A stretch of 64,000 nucleotides of DNA from assembly GCA_963798745.1 (NCBI GenBank), contig CAWCUF010000007.1, forward strand, positions 62,001 through 126,000, read 5' to 3'. Positions 40,855-49,047 of this stretch are shown here, in pieces. The notes beneath the pieces are model-generated. The model made no database searches. It saw only the letters and a list, made by a program, of their open reading frames with translations, and was not told the origin of the DNA. The position numbers and the translations under genes are program-made. Every line of letters starts with the position of its first letter. Within the stretch, counting starts at the first letter, position 1. This DNA comes from Prado023 sp963798745. GTDB taxonomy: Bacteria; Actinomycetota; Actinomycetes; S36-B12; CAIYMF01.

Positions 40855-42119
40855 GTGACCGTGCCCACCCACGTCCGCCGGCGCTGGCTGCGACCGGGCG
40901 CACTGACGCCCGAGCCGGCCCGACTGTCCGACCGGCGCTACCGGCTGACCTGGTGGCTGGGCACCCGCGCGCTGGTCGGGTTGGTCGCGCTGGCCATGAT
41001 GTTCCACCACGACTGGAAGCACATCTTCGACGACCTCAACGTGTACTCCGACTGGGGTCAACTCATGGCGTCGGGCCAGGTCCCGGTCGACGACCCGATG
41101 TGGCAGTACCCGCCCCTGGCCGCGTTCGTGTTCGGCGGGATCGGGCTGATCGGGGCCCAGCCCTGGCTGTTCGCGGTGCTGTTCGTCGCTGTCGACATCG
41201 CGATCAGTAGGCTGCTGGCCCGCGACGCCCACTCCCGGGGCCGCTGGGACGGCTACGCTCTCTGGTTGTTCGCACCGCTGCTGATCGGTCCGATCCTCTA
41301 CGGCCGCTACGACGTCATCCCCACCCTCGCGGCGATGGGCGGTCTGCTCGCTCTGGCCGTCCCCCTGGCGGCTGGGGCATCCTGGCCGTCGGCGGGGCCC
41401 TGAAGGTCTGGCCGGCGATCATGGCCCTGGCGCTGAGCCAACGGGTCTGGCTTCGCGGCGCGGTCGGTGCCGTGCTGACCACCGTGGTGGTCCTGGTGAC
41501 TGCGGCCTGGGCGTTCCCGGGCGTGGGCAGCAGCTTCCTGGGCAACGGTGAGGCGCGCGGCCTGCAGACCGAGTCGGTGGCCGCGTTGCCCTTCGTCTGG
41601 GCGCGCCTGTTCGTCGGGCACGACATCCCCGAGGCGTTCCGGTACGGATCCTCGGAGGTGGGAGTGCCGCTTGCCGACGCGATCGCCCCCTGGCTGATCC
41701 CGCTGACCGCGGTGGGCCTGCTGGTGCTGATCGCCGCCCGCGCGCTGGGTCGGCTGGACCACGCCCCCGCGGCAGACATCGCGTTCGTGGCCATCCTGTG
41801 GCTGATGGTCACCTCCCGGGTGCTGTCCCCGCAGTACAACGTGTGGTTGGTCGGGATGCTGGCCCTGGTATGGGCCGCGGGCTCGCCGGGGATGCGCCGG
41901 GCGGTCGTCCCCGTTGCCATCACCTCGTTGGCCGCGCAGGCGCTGTACCCGTTCTCCTACATCGACATCATCGATGGGGGGTTCATCGGCATCGCCGTGC
42001 AGACCGCGCGGATCGTGGCCCTGGTCTGGGCACTGGTCCTGGCGGTGCGCGCCCTGCGTCCGGCGCCCTCGAGCGCCCCGGCGCAGCTCGCGCCAGGGAT
42101 CCTGCCCCGGGCCGGCTGA
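40855..42119 (+). pseudogene. GT87 (DUF2029) membrane glycosyltransferase, one frameshift
   Basis: The first frame (GTG 40855 to TGA at 41401) encodes D-L-N-V-Y-S-D-W-G-Q-L-M-A-S-G and Q-Y-P-P-L-A-A-F, the loop of polyprenyl-phosphate-sugar-using glycosyltransferases. The second frame carries on from I-L-A-V-G-G-A-L-K-V-W-P-A (41379) to a TGA at 42117. Joined with one base removed or added near 41371-41378 (a run of G), it makes about 421 residues with 10-11 helices, the normal GT87 length and order. So one gene has one frameshift; a base-calling error at the GGGG run is quite possible. It would transfer mannose or another sugar to a glycolipid at the outer face of the membrane. Confidence 0.7.
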
Positions 42120-42184
42120 CGCCCTGGCGGACCGCCCGCCCGGCGACGCGCTCGTGGCGGTGCCGACGTGCCGCCCGGCACCGG

Positions 42185-42190
42185 GTATCT
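42185..42190 (+). promoter_or_regulatory. -10 box upstream of the amino-acid importer
   Basis: TATCTT 36 bases before the GTG at 42226, with TTGGAGG as ribosome site at 42214-42220. Confidence 0.35.
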
Positions 42191-42225
42191 TCGGGGCCAG
42201 CGACCGCACCCCCTTGGAGGACCCC

Positions 42226-43107
42226 GTGACCCGCACGCGCATGCTCGCCGCCCTGGCCGCGACCGGACTGGCCGTGACCGGACTGGGCCTGACCGGCTGC
42301 TCCCCGTCGGAGGACTCCGCAGGTGATGCGGCTGACGGTCCCTCGGCCAGCGCCACCTGCGACAAGGCCAGCCTGGCGACCAGGACGCCCGGCACCCTGG
42401 TCGTGGCCACCGGACAGCCCGCCTACGAGCCGTGGGCCGTCGATGACGCCCCGGAGTCCGGTGAGGGCTTCGAGCCGGCCGTCGCCTACGCCGCGGCAGC
42501 GAAGTTGGGCTACGCCCCGTCCGACGTGCAGTGGGTGAGGACCACCTTCGACGGCGCGATCGCCCCGGGGGCCAAGGACTTCGACTGGAACCTGCAGCAG
42601 TTCTCGATCACTGACGACCGGGAGAAGGCCGTGGACTTCTCCTCCTCCTACTACGACGTCAACCAGGCGATCGTGGCCGACAAGGAGTCCTCGATCGCCG
42701 GGGCCGAGTCCCTGGCCGACCTCGCCGAGGCCCAGCTCGGTGCGGCCATCGGGTCCACCTCGCTGGAGTCGGCCCAGGCCCTGGCCACCGGCCAGGAGGT
42801 GCGGGTCTACAACGACAACGCCGCGGCGGTCAGCGCGCTGAAGAACAGCCAGATCGACGGCCTCGTCGTGGACCTCCCGACTGCCTTCTACCTGGTCAAC
42901 GCCGAGATCGAGGACGGGGTCCTCGTCGGCCAACTGCCCGGCGCAGAAGGCAGCCCCACCGACCAGTTCGGGATCCTGCTGGCCAACAACAGTCCGCTGA
43001 CCGCGTGCACGACCCAGGCTGTGGACATGCTGCGCGCCGACGGCACGCTGGCCACGCTGCAGGAGCAGTGGCTGGGCAGCGACGCGGGCGCGCCCACGCT
43101 CGAGTAG
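42226..43107 (+). CDS. Polar amino-acid ABC importer, substrate-binding lipoprotein
   Basis: 293 residues. TTGGAGG lies 6 bases before the GTG. Lipobox L-T-G-C about residue 20. The SBP_bac_3 pattern is present: T-L-V-V-A-T-G-Q-P-A-Y-E-P-W, F-D-W-N-L-Q-Q-F-S-I-T-D-D-R-E-K-A-V-D, G-S-T-S-L-E-S-A and V-Y-N-D-N. Family members bind Glu, Gln, His, Lys or cystine; the choice cannot be made from sequence. Followed at 8 bases by the permease. Confidence 0.85.
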   Translation: MTRTRMLAALAATGLAVTGLGLTGCSPSEDSAGDAADGPSASATCDKASLATRTPGTLVVATGQPAYEPWAVDDAPESGEGFEPAVAYAAAAKLGYAPSDVQWVRTTFDGAIAPGAKDFDWNLQQFSITDDREKAVDFSSSYYDVNQAIVADKESSIAGAESLADLAEAQLGAAIGSTSLESAQALATGQEVRVYNDNAAAVSALKNSQIDGLVVDLPTAFYLVNAEIEDGVLVGQLPGAEGSPTDQFGILLANNSPLTACTTQAVDMLRADGTLATLQEQWLGSDAGAPTLE

Positions 43108-43114
43108 TGCCCCG

Positions 43115-43979
43115 GTGAGCCAACCAGGCGGCCTTCGCACGCCCAGCGCCGAGGAGCTGCGTCGGCGTGGCGTGCGCCAACGGCAGTCGCGGCGCCGGAT
43201 GGGGATCGCCGCCGCGTCGACGATCGTGGTGCTCGGGGCCCTGGTCGCGATCGTCGTGCGCTCGCCGGGCTGGCCGGTCGTGCGGGCCACGTTCTTCGAT
43301 GTTGAGCTATGCCGTGGACGTGCTGCCCGCGGTCGCCACGGGCCTGCTGCTCAACATCCGGCTGACCCTGATCGGCTCCGTGCTGATCGCCGTCCTGGGC
43401 CTGGCACTCGCGCTGGCGCGAACGTCGAACTCGCCCGCGTTGGCGCCGTTCCGAATCTTGGCCACCGGCTACGTCGACCTGTTCCGCGGCGTGCCGACCC
43501 TGCTGGTCATCCTGCTCGTGGGGTTCGGCGTGCCGGCGCTGGGCCTGTCGGGGATGACCTCGTCGGTGGTGATCCTGGGTACCACCGCGATCGTGCTGGT
43601 CTACGCGGCCTATGTGGCCGAGGTGCTGCGCAGCGGGATCCTCTCGGTGCACCCCAGCCAGGTCGCCGCGGCTCGCTCGCTGGGCCTGACCTCGGGCCAG
43701 GCGCTTCGCTACGTGGTGCTGCCCCAGGGCATCCGCCGGGTCGTGCCGCCGCTGCTCAACGACTTCGTGTCCCTGCTCAAGGACACCGGCCTGATCTCGG
43801 TGCTGGGCGTGATCGATGCGATCCGGGCCGCGCAGATCGAGTCCTCGCGGACGTTCAACTACACGCCCTACGTGGTGGCCGCCGTGCTGTTCCTGCTCAT
43901 CACGGTGCCGCTGACCCGGGTCACCGACCGGTTCGTGCACCGCGCGATCGAGCGGCAGAACTCCCAGGTGGGCGGATGA
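43115..43979 (+). pseudogene. Amino-acid ABC importer permease with a one-base insertion
   Basis: The first frame (GTG 43115) gives a soluble N-terminus, one helix (I-A-A-A-S-T-I-V-V-L-G-A-L) and A-T-F-F-D, then goes wrong. The second frame gives S-Y-A-V-D-V-L-P-A-V-A-T-G-L-L, four to five helices and the ABC permease loop (E-V-L-R-S-G-I-L-S-V-H-P-S-Q-V-A-A-A, with the usual G at the centre) to TGA at 43977. Taking out one T at 43302/43303 (GATGTTGAGC to GATGTGAGC) gives a seamless 287-residue protein. A sequencing error is likely because both neighbours in the operon are intact. It overlaps the ATPase start (ATGA). Confidence 0.7.
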
Positions 43980-44737
43980 GCGACGACCGGGATCAGCCCC
44001 GGCTCGCAGTCCACGACGTGCACAAGTCGTTCGGCGCCGAGCACGTCCTGCGCGGGGTGTCCCTGGCGGTGCCCGAGCACACGGTCACGGTCCTGATCGG
44101 TGCCAGCGGGTCGGGCAAGTCGACGCTGCTGCGCTGCATCAACCTGCTCGCGCCGGTCGACGACGGGGTGATCCGCCTCGATGGCTGGGACATCACCGAC
44201 CCGGAGATCGACCCCGACGACGTGCGCCGCCAGATCGGCATGGTGTTCCAGTCGTTCAACCTGTTCCCGCACCTGAGCGTGCTGGACAACATCACGCTGG
44301 CCCCGCGCAAGGTCTACGGGACCAGCCGTACGCAGGCCGAGGAGAACGGCCGGGGCCTGCTCGAGCGGTTCGGCCTGGCCGACAAGGCCGCCCAGTACCC
44401 CGACCGACTGTCCGGTGGCCAGCAGCAGCGGGTGGCGATCGTGCGGTCGCTGGCGGCCTCGCCGCGGCTGATGCTCATGGACGAGGTCACCTCCGCGCTG
44501 GATCCGGTGCTGGTCAACGACGTCCTGATGACCGTGCGCGAGCTCAAGGCCGAGGGCATGACGATGGTCATCGCCACCCATGAGATGGGCTTCGCCGAGC
44601 AGGTCGCCGACGAGGTCTGCTTCCTGTCGGCCGGGACGATCGTGGAGCGAGGCACCCCGGCGGCACTGCTACACGACCCGCAGGACCGGCGCACCCAGGA
44701 CTTCCTGCGCCGCGTGCACGAGGCCGGCCGACTGTAG
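43976..44737 (+). CDS. Polar amino-acid ABC importer ATPase (GlnQ type)
   Basis: 253 residues. Walker A G-A-S-G-S-G-K-S-T, F-Q-S-F-N-L-F-P Q-loop, signature L-S-G-G-Q-Q-Q-R-V, Walker B L-M-L-M-D-E-V-T-S-A-L-D and A-T-H-E-M-G H-loop: the E-V-T-S-A-L-D form and H-E-M-G-F are usual for polar amino-acid importers. Its ATG overlaps the permease stop. Together with 42226 and 43115 it makes one importer. Confidence 0.9.
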   Translation: MSDDRDQPRLAVHDVHKSFGAEHVLRGVSLAVPEHTVTVLIGASGSGKSTLLRCINLLAPVDDGVIRLDGWDITDPEIDPDDVRRQIGMVFQSFNLFPHLSVLDNITLAPRKVYGTSRTQAEENGRGLLERFGLADKAAQYPDRLSGGQQQRVAIVRSLAASPRLMLMDEVTSALDPVLVNDVLMTVRELKAEGMTMVIATHEMGFAEQVADEVCFLSAGTIVERGTPAALLHDPQDRRTQDFLRRVHEAGRL

Positions 44738-44833
44738 CGCGGCCCAGCACCTACCCCGGCACTCCCACCCTGTGCTTTCTCAGCCCGGCGCCCCCCGCCA
44801 GCCCCGGCCAGCGCGTCCCCGCCGCTGCCGAGG

Positions 44834-44913
44834 CGATCCATCCACGTTCGAGGTTCAGAACGCCCAGCACACATGGATGGATCGGGCGATGGCGCAGCGA
44901 ACTTGGCGGGATT
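44834..44913 (-). repeat. Intergenic 80-bp hairpin element, copy 2 (inverted)
   Basis: On the minus strand it matches 33091-33170 in 60 of 80 positions without gaps. Here the stem is ATCCATCCA / TGGATGGAT, different bases from copy 1 but again paired, while the loop TGCTGGGCG is the same. It lies between the amino-acid importer and the fructose operon. Confidence 0.7.
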
Positions 44914-44980
44914 CCGGACGGGGCGGGGTATGGGGCTGCCGGGGCGGTGCTCCATAGCGCGGAACTGCATCTCAGTCTGG

Positions 44981-45062
44981 ATACATCCGTATGTGTTGAC
45001 ATCCGTGGGTTTCAGGTGTTCACTAGGGTGAGACAGATGCAAACGGAGGAAAACGGATGTAT
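44981..45062. promoter_or_regulatory. fruR promoter with three ACATCCGT operator motifs
   Basis: ACATCCGT occurs at 44983-44990 and 44999-45006 (16 bases apart) and inverted as ACGGATGT at 45053-45060, where it overlaps the fruR start codon; the first and third match over 10 bases (ATACATCCGT/ACGGATGTAT). TTGACA at 44996-45001 and TTCACT at 45019-45024 with 17 bases between form a promoter. A DeoR-type repressor binding all three would close the promoter and the start site. Confidence 0.6.
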
Positions 45063-45818
45063 GCGGAAGAGCGGCAGGCGGCGATCAGCGGTCGAGCGCG
45101 GACCGCTGGGCGGGTCGAGGTGCTCGACCTGGCGCAGACCTTCGGCGTCACTGCCGAGACCATCCGACGCGACCTGACCGTCCTGGAGCGCGCCGGCGTG
45201 CTGCGCCGTGTGCACGGCGGTGCGATCGCCACCGACCTGATCGGCTTCGAGCCCGCCCTCGCCGCGCGCGAGTCGGTGCTCACCGCCGAGAAGGCGAGCA
45301 TCGGCCGGGCCGCGCTGGCCCTGCTGCCCGAGCAGGAGGGCGCGATCGCCCTGGACGCCGGGTCGACCACCTACCAACTGGCCACGCTGCTGCCCGACCG
45401 GGCGCTGACCGTGGTCACCAACAGCCTGCCGATCGCCTCCCTGCTGGCCGCCCGATCCACGCTCACGGTGCACCTGGTCGGCGGCCGGGTCCGTGGTCGG
45501 ACCCTGGCCACGGTTGGGGTCGATGCAGTCGGGTACGTGAACCATGTGTATGTCGACGTGGCCTTCCTCGGGATCAACGGCTTCTCCCTGGAGCGTGGCC
45601 TGACCACACCCGACGCGACCGAGGCCGCCGTGAAGTCGGCGTTCGCCACCTCGGCACGCCGTCGGGTCCTGCTCGCCGACCACACCAAGTTCGGATTCGA
45701 CCACTTCGCGCACGTCGCCGACCTCGACCAGGTCGACGTGCTCGTCACGGATTCAGCCCTAGCTCAATCAAGTGTCGCCGCGATCGAGGCGGCCGGACCC
45801 CAGGTGGTGCTCGCATGA
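45057..45818 (+). CDS. fruR: DeoR-family regulator of the fructose operon
   Basis: 253 residues. Helix-turn-helix F-G-V-T-A-E-T-I-R-R-D-L with R-V-H-G-G-A-I, sensor domain D-A-G-S-T-T-Y-Q, V-T-N-S-L, V-G-G-R-V-R-G and F-L-G-I-N-G-F. The effector is expected to be fructose-1-phosphate. AACGGAGG precedes the ATG; the start codon lies inside an operator motif, which fits self-control. Overlaps fruK (ATGA). Symbol by context. Confidence 0.88.
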   Translation: MYAEERQAAISGRARTAGRVEVLDLAQTFGVTAETIRRDLTVLERAGVLRRVHGGAIATDLIGFEPALAARESVLTAEKASIGRAALALLPEQEGAIALDAGSTTYQLATLLPDRALTVVTNSLPIASLLAARSTLTVHLVGGRVRGRTLATVGVDAVGYVNHVYVDVAFLGINGFSLERGLTTPDATEAAVKSAFATSARRRVLLADHTKFGFDHFAHVADLDQVDVLVTDSALAQSSVAAIEAAGPQVVLA

Positions 45819-46741
45819 TCGTCACAGTCACCCTCAACCCCAGCCTCGACCGGACGCTGGCCATTGCCGCCCTCGAGCGCGGAGAGGTCATCCGCGCCGA
45901 CTCCACGCAGGAGGACCCGGGTGGCAAGGGGGTGAACGTCACGCGCTTCCTGACTGCCCACGGCACCGAGTCGGTGGCCGTGCTGCCTGCCGGTGGCTCG
46001 ATCGGCCGAGGCCTGCTCGGGCTGCTGGCCGAGGCAGGGATCCCGCACCGCGCCATCGGGATCACCGGCACCACCCGCGCAAACGTGACGGTGGTCGAGC
46101 CCGACGGCACGACCACCAAGCTCAACGAAGCCGGCCCCGAGTTGTCGGGCGAGGACGTCGAGCACCTGCTCGGCGCGGTGGCCGAGCTGATCACACCCGG
46201 GGGCTGGGTCGTCGTGGCCGGCAGCCTGCCCGCAGACCTCGACACCGGCGTCGTGGCGCAGCTCGCCGAGGCCGCACGCACCGCGGGGGCCCGGTTCGCC
46301 CTCGACGCCAGCGGGGCAGCCCTGGCCGACGGACTCGCCGCACACCCGGACCTCATCAAGCCCAACGCCGAGGAGCTCGGCGAGGTCCTCGGGCGCGAAC
46401 TGGGCACCCTCGACGAGGTCCTGGTCGGGTGTGACGAGGCCCGCGCTCGCGGCGCCGAGGCCGTCATCTGCAGTCTCGGTGCCGAGGGCGCCGTGCTCGT
46501 GGACGGCAGCGGCCGCTGGCTGGCCAAGGGCCCGAAGGTAGCCGTGCTCAGCACCGTCGGCGCCGGGGACAGCCTGCTCTCGGGCTTCCTGCACGCCGGT
46601 GGCTCCGGCCCGGAGGCGCTGCGCGTGGGCATCGCCTGGGCCACCGCAGCCGTGCAGACCCCGGGCACGGGTGTGCCGCCCGCCGAACTGATCGATCCCG
46701 ACGCCGTGGAGGTGATGGACATCGCCGCTGAGCCCGCCTGA
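45815..46741 (+). CDS. fruK: 1-phosphofructokinase
   Basis: 308 residues of the PfkB family: sugar site N-P-S-L-D-R-T, then G-G-K-G-V-N-V-T-R, and the C-terminal G-A-G-D-S-L-L-S-G with the catalytic Asp. Phosphorylates fructose-1-phosphate, the product of fruA, to fructose-1,6-bisphosphate with ATP. The ATG overlaps the fruR stop. Also alike to tagatose-6-phosphate kinase, but the fruR-fruK-fruA order decides. Confidence 0.9.
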   Translation: MIVTVTLNPSLDRTLAIAALERGEVIRADSTQEDPGGKGVNVTRFLTAHGTESVAVLPAGGSIGRGLLGLLAEAGIPHRAIGITGTTRANVTVVEPDGTTTKLNEAGPELSGEDVEHLLGAVAELITPGGWVVVAGSLPADLDTGVVAQLAEAARTAGARFALDASGAALADGLAAHPDLIKPNAEELGEVLGRELGTLDEVLVGCDEARARGAEAVICSLGAEGAVLVDGSGRWLAKGPKVAVLSTVGAGDSLLSGFLHAGGSGPEALRVGIAWATAAVQTPGTGVPPAELIDPDAVEVMDIAAEPA

Positions 46742-46838
46742 TCCGTGCGCCTCGGTAGCCGGTCCTGCCCCGCGGACCCACCCCTCCCTGAGCCCACGCC
46801 CAACTGCCCGACCCGCTTGTCCACCTGGAGGTCATGAC

Positions 46839-48950
46839 ATGAACGTCAACACCACAGAACTCGTCGAGCTGACCCTCGACGACTTCGCCACCACGAAGGA
46901 CCAGGCGATCGACCGCCTGGTCGCCGTGGCCGAAGCAGCCGGTCGGGCAACCGACCCGGTTGCGCTGCGTGCCGATGTCGCGGCGCGCGAGGAGCTGCTG
47001 CCCACCGGCATCGAGGGCGGCATCGGCATCCCGCACGCCCGGTCCGCCGGCGTCGGGGAGGCCACCGTCGTCTTCGGCCGGTCCCGTTCCGGCATCGACT
47101 GGGGTGCTGCCGACGGCCCCGCCAAGCTCGTGTTCCTGATCGCCGTGCCCGAGGGCGGTGGTGACGAGCACCTCACGCTGCTCGCCAGCCTGTCGCGGGC
47201 GTTGATGAAGGCGGAGTTCCGCGAGACGCTGCTCGGTGCCACCGATCCCCAGGTGGTCGCCGACACCATCAACTCGGCCGCGAACCCCGAATCCGCCGCT
47301 GCGACCGCACCGGCCACGGCTGCCGACCCGGCCGCAGCCTCTGCCCAGCCACCGACCAGCGCGGCACTCGACGCGCCAGCGGCCAGTGGGCCACCCACCG
47401 CGGCCGCCACTGCCGCAGCGACCGGCGCACCGGCGGCCGGCCCCAGGCCGATGAAGTTCGTCGGCGTCACCTCCTGCCCGACCGGCATCGCGCACACCTA
47501 CATGGCTGCCGAGGCCCTCGAGCAGGCCGCGAAGGCAGCCGGGCATGAGATCTCGGTCGAGACCCAGGGCTCCGGGGGCTTCAAGTCCCTGGACCCGGCC
47601 GTGATCGCTGCGGCCGATGGCGTGATCTTCGCCAATGACGTCGAGGTGCGTGACCGCGAGCGGTTCGCCGGCAAGCCGACCGTCCAGGTGGGGGTGAAGC
47701 GCGCGGTCAACGATTCGCCGGGCATCATCACCGAGGCGGTCGCTGCCGTCGAATCCGGGCCTGCTGCCATCCCGGATACGAGCGCCGCTGCACCGGCGGC
47801 CGGCGGTGGCATGGCCACCAAGGTCGAGGAGGGCCACTTCGGCATCCGCCTGCGTGGCTACCTGATGACCGGTGTGTCGTACATGATCCCGTTCGTCGCC
47901 GGTGGCGGCATCCTGATCGCCCTGAGCTTCATGCTCGGCGGGTACCAGATCACTGCGGTCAACGACGACGTGCCGGGCTTCATCGACCAGTTCGGCTTCT
48001 TCAGCCTCAACGACTGGGCCGGGCTGATGTTCATCCTCGGTGCGACCGCGTTCGGCTTCCTGAACGCCGTGCTCGCCGGGTTCATCGCCTACGCCATCGC
48101 CGACCGGCCCGGCCTGGTGCCCGGCTTCGTCGCCGGTGTCGCGGCCGGCACGATCGGGGCCGGGTTCCTGGGCGCGATCGTCGGCGGCCTGACCGGTGGC
48201 TTCATCGCCCGGTGGCTCGCGCAGCTCGACGTGCCCAAGGCGGTCCGCGGGGTGATGCCGGTCGTGGTCATCCCGCTGGTGGCCACGTTCCTCAACGGCG
48301 TGCTGATGCTGACCCTGCTCGGCAAGCCGCTGGCAGCCGTGCAGTCCGGGCTCACCGACTGGCTGTCGGGCCTGTCCGGTGCCAACGCGATCCTGCTCGG
48401 CGCGATCCTGGGCCTGATGATGGCCTTCGACATGGGCGGCCCGGTCAACAAGACCGCCTACGTGTTCGCCACGCTGAACCTCACCCAGGCGATCGCCGAC
48501 GACAACGGCCCCGCCCTGCAGATCATGGCCGCGGTCATGGCAGCCGGTATGGTGCCGCCGCTGGCGATGGCGCTGAGCTCCACGATCCTGCGCCCGAAGC
48601 TGTACACCGAGTCCGAGCAGGAGAACGGCAAGGCCGCCTGGCTGCTGGGTGCCTCGTTCATCACCGAGGGCGCGATCCCGTTCGCCGCGTCGGACCCGCT
48701 GCGGGTCATCCCCTCGCTGATGACCGGCAGTGCAGTGACCGGCGCCCTGGTCATGGCCTTCGGCTCGGAGCTGCGTGCCCCGCACGGCGGCATCTGGGTC
48801 ACCGGCCTGGTGTCCAACCCGTTCATGTACCTGCTGGCCATCGTGGTCGGCACCGTGATCAGCGGGTTCATGGTCACCGCCCTGAAGTCGCGCAGTGGCG
48901 TCACCGATGAGCAGATCGAGGAGCGGCTCACCCACGCTGCAGTGGCCTGA
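46839..48950 (+). CDS. fruA: Fructose PTS transporter, EIIABC
   Basis: 703 residues: EIIA (about 1-145, phosphohistidine His66 in G-I-P-H-A-R), a long Ala/Pro linker, EIIB (about 205-305, phosphocysteine in T-S-C-P-T-G-I-A-H-T) and EIIC (about 335-690, opening G-V-S-Y-M-I-P-F-V-A-G-G-G). Takes up fructose and delivers fructose-1-phosphate. GGAGGTC lies 8 bases before the ATG. No HPr gene follows, so HPr and EI come from elsewhere. An 18-bp hairpin closes the operon. Confidence 0.92.
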   Translation: MNVNTTELVELTLDDFATTKDQAIDRLVAVAEAAGRATDPVALRADVAAREELLPTGIEGGIGIPHARSAGVGEATVVFGRSRSGIDWGAADGPAKLVFLIAVPEGGGDEHLTLLASLSRALMKAEFRETLLGATDPQVVADTINSAANPESAAATAPATAADPAAASAQPPTSAALDAPAASGPPTAAATAAATGAPAAGPRPMKFVGVTSCPTGIAHTYMAAEALEQAAKAAGHEISVETQGSGGFKSLDPAVIAAADGVIFANDVEVRDRERFAGKPTVQVGVKRAVNDSPGIITEAVAAVESGPAAIPDTSAAAPAAGGGMATKVEEGHFGIRLRGYLMTGVSYMIPFVAGGGILIALSFMLGGYQITAVNDDVPGFIDQFGFFSLNDWAGLMFILGATAFGFLNAVLAGFIAYAIADRPGLVPGFVAGVAAGTIGAGFLGAIVGGLTGGFIARWLAQLDVPKAVRGVMPVVVIPLVATFLNGVLMLTLLGKPLAAVQSGLTDWLSGLSGANAILLGAILGLMMAFDMGGPVNKTAYVFATLNLTQAIADDNGPALQIMAAVMAAGMVPPLAMALSSTILRPKLYTESEQENGKAAWLLGASFITEGAIPFAASDPLRVIPSLMTGSAVTGALVMAFGSELRAPHGGIWVTGLVSNPFMYLLAIVVGTVISGFMVTALKSRSGVTDEQIEERLTHAAVA

Positions 48951-48988
48951 TCCCCTCCAGCCGGAATCATCCCGGCGACCCCGCACAC

Positions 48989-49030
48989 AGCTCCGGGGCG
49001 GACACCCGAGAAGGTGTCCGCCCCGGAGCT
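48989..49030. terminator. Strong bidirectional hairpin between fruA and the carboxypeptidase gene
   Basis: A perfect 18-bp stem (AGCTCCGGGGCGGACACC and its complement) with a 6-base loop CGAGAA in the 97-bp gap between the converging genes. Confidence 0.88.
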
Positions 49031-49047
49031 GCTCGCCGAGGTGGGGG

